Source: a virus. Taken from it: a DNA stretch of 64,000 nt. The first letter of the stretch is position 1. Each line of letters opens with the position of its first letter. Positions 55,503-62,433 of this stretch are shown here, in pieces. The notes under the pieces were generated by a model. It searched no databases and was not told where the DNA came from. It was given only the letters and a program-made list of their open reading frames with translations. The DNA is taken from positions 1-64,000 of the IMG/VR virus record IMGVR_UViG_3300028133_000003; one strand, 5' to 3'. The position numbers and the translations under genes were made by a program.

Positions 55503-56825
55503 TTAACAATTTCTCCCATTCTCATATATATGTTTTACTACCGGAAACCTTAATGAATATCCACCGTTTTGATTTTGGCTTTCTTCAAAATATTGAACAG
55601 TTACAGTTTTACCGATTAGTTCATTATGATTGTTGAGGTAGTGTTCTCTTTGTTCTTTAGAAAATCCAGATCCTACACTTACACGGTTACCTTTATGTTC
55701 AATAATAATATTACTTAAACCTTCCTTTTCAACTTGTTTTCCATTTTCTGTCCATCGCATTGTACCGTTCATACATTCTAGGATTGTATATTCAGCATCA
55801 TGGAATTTTTTAACCTTTAGAAGATTATGGCTTCTTTTACCTTCATAGCCGATATTCTTTCTAACCATGATTCCTTCAAATCCAGCATCTTCGGCTTCTT
55901 TTGCCATCTCAGTAAATTGTTCCTCTGTGGTTAGTTGATCCTGTGGTAAGAATTCTAACATAGAAGAGTTAATTCCTTCTGGTAAAATATCATAACCATT
56001 CTTAAGTCTTTCAGTAAGCGGTGTAGTTCCAGTCTTATTATCAAATTCATCTAAAGTTAAATAATCAAATACAAAGAATTTAGGATTTTCAATTTGATGG
56101 TCCTTCTTTCTGATTTGTTTCATAATTCCTTGGAAGTCTTCATTACCATCTTTATCTACCATACAGATTTCTCCATCTAAAATAAAGTCTCCACCTATTT
56201 TAGAAATTTCATTTTCTAAATTACCTAAGGTTGTAAATTCTTTACCGTTCCTTGAAAAGAATGTTACAGTATTCATTTCTTTTCTACAGATACATCTTAC
56301 ACCATCCAATTTTCTGGATCCGTACCATTCTCCACTTTGAAAATCCACTCTCTTAGGATTATATGCATTTGCTAAAGCGACCTTAAAGGTTGGAATTAAA
56401 TCTGGGTGGATTGCCTTATTAATAGAAGTAGTACCACATCCCATATTAAGGTCTCGGTTTAGCATATAGTAAATAATATCTTCCCATTGCTTATTCTCTA
56501 GGACGAATCTATTTACATTTGCAATTGCCGTATGACCGGTACATACCCTATTTCTTAAATCATCCAATAAGGTAAAGATACTACCGTATGTATTTGGGTG
56601 ACCTAGTAAATCTGAATTCTTTTTGCAATTCCTAGGAGTTACATTATATTTGAAATAAGGATTGTAAGTATAGAAGAAAACTTTCTGTAAGAATTCTCTA
56701 TCAGAATTTTCAACAGAGTTATCAGCATACTTTTTAAGAGTTGCAATTTTATGATTCCCTGATGAGGAAGAGCGCATTTCATCCAAGAAGGATTGTAGAT
56801 AAGTAAGGTTTGTGTATTCAGTCAT
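55503..56825 (-). CDS. ATP-dependent DNA ligase
   Basis: The 440-aa protein carries motif I with the adenylated lysine in SRKLDGVRC (about 170-178), motif Ia-like FSRNGKEF, motif III FILDGEICMVD, motif IIIa-like FFVFDYL, motif IV GFEGIMVRK and motif V LLKVKKF. An N-terminal DNA-binding region (1-150) precedes, and a C-terminal OB-fold follows (ERVSVGSGF-like strands). It seals nicks in phage DNA, the job of T4 gene 30. There is a 59-base gap to the HAD gene. Confidence 0.92.
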   Translation of the reverse strand: MTEYTNLTYLQSFLDEMRSSSSGNHKIATLKKYADNSVENSDREFLQKVFFYTYNPYFKYNVTPRNCKKNSDLLGHPNTYGSIFTLLDDLRNRVCTGHTAIANVNRFVLENKQWEDIIYYMLNRDLNMGCGTTSINKAIHPDLIPTFKVALANAYNPKRVDFQSGEWYGSRKLDGVRCICRKEMNTVTFFSRNGKEFTTLGNLENEISKIGGDFILDGEICMVDKDGNEDFQGIMKQIRKKDHQIENPKFFVFDYLTLDEFDNKTGTTPLTERLKNGYDILPEGINSSMLEFLPQDQLTTEEQFTEMAKEAEDAGFEGIMVRKNIGYEGKRSHNLLKVKKFHDAEYTILECMNGTMRWTENGKQVEKEGLSNIIIEHKGNRVSVGSGFSKEQREHYLNNHNELIGKTVTVQYFEESQNQNGGYSLRFPVVKHIYENGRNC

Positions 56826-56908
56826 ATTCCGTTTATTTAATTATATTATAAATATAATCAATTTAATTGGGAATTGAAAATTTTTCTAGGACTTTTTTCT
56901 AAAAGTTA
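56826..56908. other. AT-rich gap between DNA ligase and the UVR-like gene
   Basis: This 83-base gap is strongly AT-rich, with overlapping inverted repeats around TATAATATAATTA. I see no gene, no clear terminator and no good match to the promoter-like motif in it. Confidence 0.3.
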
Positions 56909-57160
56909 TTAACAATTTTTTATTCTGTCCTGTATAGATTTTAACTTTGCACATTTTTCAAAATCTTCTTTTTCTTCAAAGTGTAGCATTATCTTACTTA
57001 AGCTTTTAATTTTATGCTTTGCTGTTTTCTCATCATAGTGAAGTACTTGATCAGGAAACATTATTATTGTGTTATAACATAGGTTCATATATTGATCCCA
57101 ACTAGTATTTTCTAATTGGTCTAGTAATGACCTCATAAATTCATCATTATCAAATTCCAT
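56909..57160 (-). CDS. Small UVR-motif-like protein
   Basis: The 83-aa protein is acidic and helical. Its C-terminal IKSLSKIMLHFEEKEDFEKCAKL resembles the UVR motif of UvrB/UvrC and Clp-associated adaptors (helical hairpin with FExAAxLRD-like spacing). The start overlaps the DnaJ stop by 11 bases, suggesting coupled translation with the chaperone. It could be a chaperone or protease adaptor. The motif match is partial. Confidence 0.5.
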   Translation of the reverse strand: MEFDNDEFMRSLLDQLENTSWDQYMNLCYNTIIMFPDQVLHYDEKTAKHKIKSLSKIMLHFEEKEDFEKCAKLKSIQDRIKNC

Positions 57161-57983
57161 TTTCTAAGTCTTTCATTTTCTTAATTAGTAATTCTTGTTC
57201 ATCACTTAATTCACTTGGCAAGTTAACTAATATATTTATAAAAAAATCTCCATACATACTTGGATTGTTATAAGCAGGAAACCCTTTACCTTTTATTCTT
57301 AGCATAGTACCATTCTTAACACATTTCGGTATAGTGTAAGTTATAGTTTTATCAAATACCGTCGCCTCACCCTTACCGCCTAATAATGCATCATATAAAT
57401 CTATATGCTTTATCGTATGCAACCCTTTTTGGTCTAAATAAAAATTAGGATCATCTTGTATAAGTACTGTTAATACAAGATCTCCGTTTTGATCTTCTGT
57501 CATTCCTCTCTGCCCTAGTCCTTTAAGTCTCATTCTCTGACCAGGCTTTACTCCAGCTTTAATGTCTACACTAACAACTTTTGTCCCAACTCTAATTTCT
57601 TTACTGCATCCATAATAAGCTTGCTCTAATGTTATGTAAACTTGTGCAGTTATATTTCCACCCTTTGTACTAAAGCCATGTCTTCCACTAAATCCACCAA
57701 AGCTAGGATTACCAAAGCCACCTCCACCATTCCTTATAAAATCTTCAAAGATATCATCCATAGATCCACCAAATGGATTGCTGCCTCTTTGATCGTATTG
57801 TGCCTTCTTATTAGGATCACCTAGAGTTTCATATGCATCAGCTATTTCTTTAAATCTTTCCTCGTTACCTGAAGATTTATCTGGATGGTATTCTTTTGCT
57901 AATTTTCTATAAGCCTTTTTAATCTCAACGTCAGTAGAGTTTTTATCTACACCTAGTATGTTGTAGGGATCTTTCATTTCCAA
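57150..57983 (-). CDS. DnaJ-family co-chaperone without zinc finger
   Basis: The 277-aa protein has a J domain (6-70) with the essential HPD at 33-35 (YHPDK), and a Gly/Phe-rich region (75-105, GGSMDDIFEDF and GGGGFGNPS). C-terminal peptide-binding domains of the CbpA type follow (RVGTKVVSVDIKAGVKPGQR, then VFDKTITYTIP). The four CxxCxGxG zinc repeats of true DnaJ are absent. It would recruit host DnaK to phage proteins or to the replication complex. Confidence 0.9.
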   Translation of the reverse strand: MEMKDPYNILGVDKNSTDVEIKKAYRKLAKEYHPDKSSGNEERFKEIADAYETLGDPNKKAQYDQRGSNPFGGSMDDIFEDFIRNGGGGFGNPSFGGFSGRHGFSTKGGNITAQVYITLEQAYYGCSKEIRVGTKVVSVDIKAGVKPGQRMRLKGLGQRGMTEDQNGDLVLTVLIQDDPNFYLDQKGLHTIKHIDLYDALLGGKGEATVFDKTITYTIPKCVKNGTMLRIKGKGFPAYNNPSMYGDFFINILVNLPSELSDEQELLIKKMKDLENGI

Positions 57984-58318
57984 AATAACTGTATACCTAT
58001 AAGACTACAAGCTAGGCATAATGATACTATTGTTTTTGTAGTAATTCCTTCATCTAGAAAATACCAAGTTAAAAAAGTAAATGAAATAATACCTGATCCG
58101 AATGCAATAAATCTACCTGGCCACAAAAGACCATCATAATACTCCACTATAAAGCGCGTACCATAAATTAAAATATAACTTATTACAGTTCCGAATGTTA
58201 GGGATACTATAAAAGGATTCTTTTTAAACCAAGGCCATACAAATTGACCGTTTGTTTGAAACCATATTGCCGATTGTCCTAAGAAGAACAATAAAAATGC
58301 TAAAATTAACTTATTCAT
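57974..58318 (-). CDS. Small four-helix membrane protein
   Basis: The 114-aa protein is largely hydrophobic with about four transmembrane segments (LILAFLLFFLGQSAIWF, FIVSLTFGTVISYILIYG, FGSGIISFTFLTWYFL, TIVSLCLACSLIGIQLFW). The form recalls a half-size DMT-type protein. It overlaps DnaJ by 10 bases and the 88-aa gene by 8 bases. Its role is unknown; it might be a holin or transporter. Confidence 0.6.
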   Translation of the reverse strand: MNKLILAFLLFFLGQSAIWFQTNGQFVWPWFKKNPFIVSLTFGTVISYILIYGTRFIVEYYDGLLWPGRFIAFGSGIISFTFLTWYFLDEGITTKTIVSLCLACSLIGIQLFWK

Positions 58319-58577
58319 TTATATAATATTTATAACCCATTCTAACCATGTGATCCATGTGATGTTCCATTTGCTTTGCTGTTATCCATACTGAAGGTTC
58401 AATAATTACCTTACCGTCTTCTCTCTTATCGTATGCTTTATTAAGAAACCATTTTTCTCGTTTTGATTCCCACCAAAACCAGACCTTTTGCCATGATCTA
58501 GGTTTTTTCATATAAACTTTATTGCCTTTATCCATGTGAGCAATAAATTGTTTATATGTAATGTCTTTATCTGCCAT
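58311..58577 (-). CDS. Small aromatic-rich protein, 88 aa
   Basis: The protein has a cluster of Trp, Lys and Tyr (RSWQKVWFWWESKREKWFL) and a C-terminal helix with repeated His-Met (MEHHMDHMVRMGYKYY). It is fully soluble in appearance. It overlaps both neighbours (8 and 11 bases), so it is translated with the membrane protein. Not recognised. Confidence 0.5.
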   Translation of the reverse strand: MADKDITYKQFIAHMDKGNKVYMKKPRSWQKVWFWWESKREKWFLNKAYDKREDGKVIIEPSVWITAKQMEHHMDHMVRMGYKYYINE

Positions 58578-58755
58578 TCTGGTTTGCTTCTTTTATTGCA
58601 ATTCTATGTAGCTTTTCTTCTAGTGCAAATTTCTTTTCATCTAATTTGTTTGCTATTTCTAGTTGATTAGCAATTCTCTCTAGTACCGATGTTAGTTTTG
58701 GAATGTCTTTTTCCAATAATTTACGACCCATACCTGTTCTTAAAAATTCTGACAT
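58567..58755 (-). CDS. Small coiled-coil protein, 62 aa
   Basis: The protein is one charged helix (VLERIANQLEIANKLDEKKF). It starts a chain of overlapping minus-strand genes running to DNA ligase and opens opposite the plus-strand cluster at 58827. Not recognised. Confidence 0.45.
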   Translation of the reverse strand: MSEFLRTGMGRKLLEKDIPKLTSVLERIANQLEIANKLDEKKFALEEKLHRIAIKEANQNGR

Positions 58756-58800
58756 AATAAGTTGTTTATTTTTATATGCAAAAATGCGACTTAGTTTTAT

Positions 58801-58810
58801 GAATATATAA
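58801..58810 (+). promoter_or_regulatory. Promoter-like motif GAATATATAA, plus strand
   Basis: The plus strand reads GAATATATAATCAAAATAAC, 16 bases before the start of the first plus-strand gene. It is the only copy facing this way, and matches the only plus-strand cluster. Confidence 0.55.
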
Positions 58811-58826
58811 TCAAAATAACAATATT

Positions 58827-59330
58827 ATGAAAAAGGTACCTTTATTTGAAGATTTTGTCCCTGCTGGCTTTGCCGCAAATAATGCAGCTCAATTTTCTCT
58901 TGGTGGAGTTAACAACACCGAAACAGGATATAACATGGATGCAATAGTTGGGCCAGTTGAACAATGCTCAAACCATGTAGCTGAACAAGCTAACAGTTAC
59001 GAATCAAATGATAATGCTGAGCATACCGCAGAAGCATACATTAAAGAGGCTAAGAAACATATTAATGATAAGATAGACGAAGCATGCGAAAGCTATTCTG
59101 CTATGTCTGAATCTACTCTTAATGAAGGAACTGATATTAGTTCTTGGAATCAAGCCGGTATTAAAGGCGATGCTAATGCACAGATAACTACCTTTGTCGG
59201 ACCTAAGGATATTGAAGATTTTGGCCTAGGTAGAAAATGTATGCAAATAAACATAGGAAGAAATTACGTTCAATTAAATCCTGCTGATATTGTAGAATTA
59301 AAGGACCTCCTTAAAAACTATAAAGTATAA
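58827..59330 (+). CDS. Capsid-tagged protein, first gene of plus-strand cluster
   Basis: The 167-aa protein starts MKKVPLFEDFVPAGFAANNA, a clear tag (LFEDFV). An acidic helical middle (EHTAEAYIKEAKKHINDKI) leads to a second candidate cleavage site (TLNE before GTDIS, about residue 96), then a beta/alpha domain (DANAQITTFVGP, then PADIVELKDLLKNY). It may be cut twice by a head protease. It is one base from the next gene. Confidence 0.6.
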   Translation: MKKVPLFEDFVPAGFAANNAAQFSLGGVNNTETGYNMDAIVGPVEQCSNHVAEQANSYESNDNAEHTAEAYIKEAKKHINDKIDEACESYSAMSESTLNEGTDISSWNQAGIKGDANAQITTFVGPKDIEDFGLGRKCMQINIGRNYVQLNPADIVELKDLLKNYKV

Positions 59331-59331
59331 T

Positions 59332-59577
59332 ATGATACCTAAATTTGAAAACTATTTAAATGAAGCTTCTGATTATGAATTTAATCCTAATGAAGCAGCG
59401 AGAAGATTAAAGGATAGAGAAAAAGAAAACATCCAAAGGTATAGGGCTGCACAAGAGCGTGGTGATAATTATGCCGTTGAGTTATATGAACTAAAAATCA
59501 AAATGGATAAAATTGACCTTGAAGGGTTAAAGGTACAAACCGCAATTCACCAACTTAAACAAAAGAATGGAAAGTAA
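59332..59577 (+). CDS. Capsid-tagged helical protein, 81 aa
   Basis: The protein starts MIPKFENYLNEASDYEF, a tag with an LNE-A cleavage pattern. The rest is charged helices (EAARRLKDREKENIQRYRAA). It overlaps the next gene by one base. Not recognised beyond the tag. Confidence 0.6.
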   Translation: MIPKFENYLNEASDYEFNPNEAARRLKDREKENIQRYRAAQERGDNYAVELYELKIKMDKIDLEGLKVQTAIHQLKQKNGK

Positions 59578-59897
59578 TGATAGGTAAGTTTGATGAATTC
59601 TTAAATGAAAAAAACTTTATGGTAGCAACAGCTGATACTGCTGTTAAATATAGACTATCACACATGCCTATGTCAGGTTATATTGTAGCAATGGCAGCAA
59701 GCGGTAAAGAATTAGATAAAGAAATAAAATCAGGATTTTCTAAAACTGCAATTGCTAAAGATATAGAAGATATGTTAAATGATCAATTAAAAAAGTATAG
59801 ACAGTTTATTACTGTAAGTGTTGATAATACTTATAAAGGGGCAGGTTATGCATTTACGATTGACATGGATGAATTACTAAAAACATTAAACAGATAA
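59577..59897 (+). CDS. Capsid-tagged protein, 106 aa
   Basis: The protein starts MIGKFDEFLNEKNFMV. It continues with a mixed alpha/beta part (LSHMPMSGYIVAMAASG, then QFITVSVDNTYKGAGYAF). The LNE before K is a weaker cleavage site. It overlaps both neighbours by one base. Its function is unknown. Confidence 0.6.
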   Translation: MIGKFDEFLNEKNFMVATADTAVKYRLSHMPMSGYIVAMAASGKELDKEIKSGFSKTAIAKDIEDMLNDQLKKYRQFITVSVDNTYKGAGYAFTIDMDELLKTLNR

Positions 59898-60115
59898 TGG
59901 AAAATAACCAAGAAAGGGCAGACTTAAGTAAAATCCGCCACTATAAAGGAACAGTAAAAGATTTTAAAAATTACTGGGATGAAATGGCTGGAACTGAAAC
60001 TAATGCATTTGGTACTCCAGAATATCAAGGTTTTAATAATGTACACCCTACTCGCGGTGAAGGTGATAGTGAACATTGGAAAACATCAAATGTAACTAAA
60101 AGTAAACAAAAATAA
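59897..60115 (+). CDS. Small hydrophilic protein, 72 aa
   Basis: The protein is hydrophilic with a helix near residues 20-32 (KDFKNYWDEM) and a flexible Gly/Asn/Ser end. It has no tag of its own, although it sits between tagged genes and is translated with them. Not recognised. Confidence 0.5.
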   Translation: MENNQERADLSKIRHYKGTVKDFKNYWDEMAGTETNAFGTPEYQGFNNVHPTRGEGDSEHWKTSNVTKSKQK

Positions 60116-60125
60116 ATAATTTAAA

Positions 60126-60392
60126 ATGAAAAAACATATACCACTATTCGAAGACTTCAATTTAAATGAAGGAAGAACCACAGATGGTTTAAGTAAAGAT
60201 GGAATGAAAATCTTTTTGGATTTACAAGATCTTGTAGGATTTGAAAAAGGTGATACTATTACAAATTACAATAAGATTGATCCAGCTATAAAAGATCATA
60301 AGCTATATAAAAAGATATCCCCTAGAGATATGAGAATCTTAGGTAATGCATTAGGTAACTTAATGAGGATAGCAATTAGAATGGAGAGATAA
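60126..60392 (+). CDS. Capsid-tagged protein, 88 aa
   Basis: The protein starts MKKHIPLFEDFNLNEGRTTD: tag plus NLNE-G cleavage site. The remainder is a small alpha-helical domain (KDGMKIFLDLQDLVGFEK, then ILGNALGNLMRIA). It is the last gene of the plus-strand cluster, followed by a two-way terminator. Its role inside the head is inferred. Confidence 0.6.
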   Translation: MKKHIPLFEDFNLNEGRTTDGLSKDGMKIFLDLQDLVGFEKGDTITNYNKIDPAIKDHKLYKKISPRDMRILGNALGNLMRIAIRMER

Positions 60393-60412
60393 TTTCTATT
60401 TACATACAAACT

Positions 60413-60442
60413 AAAAAAGACCACTCTATGAGTGGCTTTTTA
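60413..60442. terminator. Two-way rho-independent terminator
   Basis: A 12-bp stem (AAAAAG-CCACTC / GAGTGG-CTTTTT, one bulged A) with a 3-base loop lies between converging genes (60392 plus, 60455 minus). A tracts on one side and T tracts on the other make it work in both directions. Confidence 0.8.
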
Positions 60443-60454
60443 GTCTTATAGCTT

Positions 60455-61051
60455 TTATTGTAATTCAATGAACCCATTAGCAACTGACCAGGGTTCTTCA
60501 GCCCAAAGGTTAATTGCAATAGCGCCTCTTCTCCCTTCAGTTACAGGTGACACACAGTGTGCGACATCACCAGGATTAAATATTACTAATCGGTTAGGTT
60601 TAGTTTTTATTACCTCTGGTGATTTATCTTCGCCATCAGTATAAATCAAAAGATCACCACCAGTAAATTCAAATCCCTCTGGGTAATATACACAACCTAA
60701 AACCGGCTTAAGAGGTATACCATCATAATCTTTGTTTTCTTTTCGATAAGCAACATCATCGTCAAAATGCATTTCTAAATTATCTTTAAAAACTACATCA
60801 TCTTCATGGTTGCCTGTAGCTTCTTGTATACCAGTCCAATATTCAAAACCATCTAATTCTAGATTTATTCTTAAAGGAAGTTTTTCATTGAAGATGTAAT
60901 TTGCTAATTCTTGTTTAATATTACATGGCTCTTTATCCCACCAACCCTTCCAATACTTATATACTCCTGGGTCATCAAAAAATGTTTTGTCATTTTTTAT
61001 TTTATCTAATAAAGTTTGGTCTTTTATAAAATCGTCAAATACAGCTATCAT
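60455..61051 (-). CDS. 2OG-Fe(II) dioxygenase (prolyl hydroxylase-like)
   Basis: The 198-aa protein has the iron-binding triad H95-x-D97 (MHFDDDVAY) and H165 (GDVAHCVSP), with R175 in GRRGAIAINLW for 2-oxoglutarate. The N-terminus is that of a compact double-stranded beta-helix enzyme of the prolyl-4-hydroxylase type. Possible substrates are proline or other residues in fibres, ribosomal proteins or nucleotides. The substrate is not visible. Its proximity to the lysis group is probably incidental. Confidence 0.8.
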   Translation of the reverse strand: MIAVFDDFIKDQTLLDKIKNDKTFFDDPGVYKYWKGWWDKEPCNIKQELANYIFNEKLPLRINLELDGFEYWTGIQEATGNHEDDVVFKDNLEMHFDDDVAYRKENKDYDGIPLKPVLGCVYYPEGFEFTGGDLLIYTDGEDKSPEVIKTKPNRLVIFNPGDVAHCVSPVTEGRRGAIAINLWAEEPWSVANGFIELQ

Positions 61052-61054
61052 AAT

Positions 61055-61627
61055 TTATTTAAATAATTTTTCAAGGTCATTTTTCTTAATTACTTGTTTA
61101 AGCATCTTAACATAGTTTTTTGCTTCTGCGTAACTCGCTCCTAAATATTCAAAGTATTCATCTTCTGAATCTAACTTACTTAAGTACCTACATTGGTAAA
61201 ATGCATAGTCATATACTGATTCTCTCCAATGATTATAATATGCATGGTTTCTATTTGTGCCTTCTGCTGTTGTAATTCTACGCCTGGCCTGTTTCATACC
61301 GAAGAGGTTATGATTCTCTAGAAAGATATCACTTTTCCAATGCCCAGTTTCTAATATAGATTGTGCCATGACTATATGTGGGTAATCTACATTAAGATCT
61401 GTTAACATTGACACTAACTTAGTTTGTGAAAAGGTATCTACTTCAGCAATAAAAATCTGTGTTTCACCTTCTTGTAAATTTTCAATGATTACTTCCTTTG
61501 CAGTGTTTCTACCAAATAAAAAACCAACTAAGGAAACCGCCATTAAAATTCCTAAGCAATATAGAACCCATGTTCTAATGCATATTTTGTTGTAGAGTAA
61601 TAAATTCTTATCGTATTTAAAAAACAT
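61055..61627 (-). CDS. Membrane-anchored glucosaminidase (endolysin)
   Basis: The 190-aa protein has a short basic start and an N-terminal membrane helix (about 20-38, WVLYCLGILMAVSLVGFLF). A glucosaminidase domain follows, with E93 in QSILETGHW, then NHNLFGMKQ and YNHWRESVYDYAFYQ. This domain cuts the glycan strands of peptidoglycan. A signal-anchor form would let it wait at the membrane until lysis. It is 9 bases downstream of a tiny membrane peptide gene. It could also be a virion murein enzyme, but the membrane anchor favours lysis. Confidence 0.78.
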   Translation of the reverse strand: MFFKYDKNLLLYNKICIRTWVLYCLGILMAVSLVGFLFGRNTAKEVIIENLQEGETQIFIAEVDTFSQTKLVSMLTDLNVDYPHIVMAQSILETGHWKSDIFLENHNLFGMKQARRRITTAEGTNRNHAYYNHWRESVYDYAFYQCRYLSKLDSEDEYFEYLGASYAEAKNYVKMLKQVIKKNDLEKLFK

Positions 61628-61636
61628 ATATTAAAT

Positions 61637-61729
61637 TTAAGTTAAACAAAATAACATTAAAGAAAAATACCCTAATGCTATAATTAGAAAAATATCTATT
61701 GATTCTAATTCGGTTAAAAATCTTTTCAT
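61637..61729 (-). CDS. Tiny single-span membrane peptide, 30 aa
   Basis: The peptide MKRFLTELESIDIFLIIALG ... FCLT (30 aa) has one membrane helix and a charged start. Its ATG overlaps the TGA stop of the PspC-like gene (ATGA), a hallmark of coupled translation, and it runs almost into the glucosaminidase start. It could be a mini-holin or regulator. The size makes the call tentative. Confidence 0.45.
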   Translation of the reverse strand: MKRFLTELESIDIFLIIALGYFSLMLFCLT

Positions 61730-61896
61730 AATTCTTTAGATAAAAACATCCATAGTACTATGTATACCCAGAATGCTGCAGGTATAAAAAATAGAAATCC
61801 AACCCTCCATAAAATAGAAGGCAATCCTGACCAATTTCCTAACCCTTGGCATACGCCGCCGATATATCCATTTCCTCTGTGTAGTTTATTTGTCAT
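61726..61896 (-). CDS. PspC-like membrane protein, 56 aa
   Basis: The 56-aa protein has the PspC pattern RGNGYIGGVCQGLGNW followed by a membrane helix (LWRVGFLFFIPAAFWVYIVL). Host PspC senses envelope stress from pores or phage proteins. A phage copy next to a membrane-anchored lysin could quiet that response or act as a small holin-like factor. It lies 10 bases downstream of the phosphatase gene. Confidence 0.7.
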   Translation of the reverse strand: MTNKLHRGNGYIGGVCQGLGNWSGLPSILWRVGFLFFIPAAFWVYIVLWMFLSKEL

Positions 61897-61906
61897 AGGT
61901 TTATTT

Positions 61907-62377
61907 TTAAAAGTTACCGTCAGCTACTTGGAAACAGCTGATTCCATTATTTCTCCACATCTGAACTACCTTATCTCTATCGTCAAATACACATAGTATA
62001 TCATCAGTGTTTGGAAATAAATCGTCAAGCCATTTCTTTTTTAACACATCATCTTTCATCCATTTAAAACCACCACCAGTTGGTCGCATCTTTAAAATGT
62101 CAAATGGAATATCAAGATCGTTTAACCAATCTTTCGTTGCGTCTTTAGTAGCTTTAGATCTTCCACTAAAAATTACAATTCTATGACCAGCATTTTTGAG
62201 AGTTTGGGCCATGAGTATTACTGGCCAATTAGGCTTGTCTAATTTAATGTTTGCAGGATCAAAGAATTTATCCCAATCCATATTACCGTTATCTTTTGTG
62301 GAGATTGCTCGCCTATCATCGATTAGTGCAAGTGTTCCATCCAAATCAAAGATTACTGTTTTCTTTCTATTGCTCAT
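61907..62377 (-). CDS. Polynucleotide 3'-phosphatase (PseT C-domain-like)
   Basis: The 156-aa protein matches the phosphatase half of T4 polynucleotide kinase: motif I VIFDLDGTL (8-16, D11 and D13), motif II VIFSGRSKATKD, then DDVLKKKW, and motif IV FDDRDKVVQMWRNNG ending CFQVADGNF. In T4 the end reads [26 protein letters not shown]. The N-terminal kinase half is absent. It removes 3'-phosphates from DNA or RNA so that ligases can act. RNA ligase-like proteins at 997-5960 may be partners. Confidence 0.88.
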   Translation of the reverse strand: MSNRKKTVIFDLDGTLALIDDRRAISTKDNGNMDWDKFFDPANIKLDKPNWPVILMAQTLKNAGHRIVIFSGRSKATKDATKDWLNDLDIPFDILKMRPTGGGFKWMKDDVLKKKWLDDLFPNTDDILCVFDDRDKVVQMWRNNGISCFQVADGNF

Positions 62378-62433
62378 ATTTATTTATTTTTATAATTTAA
62401 ATATAACAAGAAAACAATAAATCTGAAAGAATA

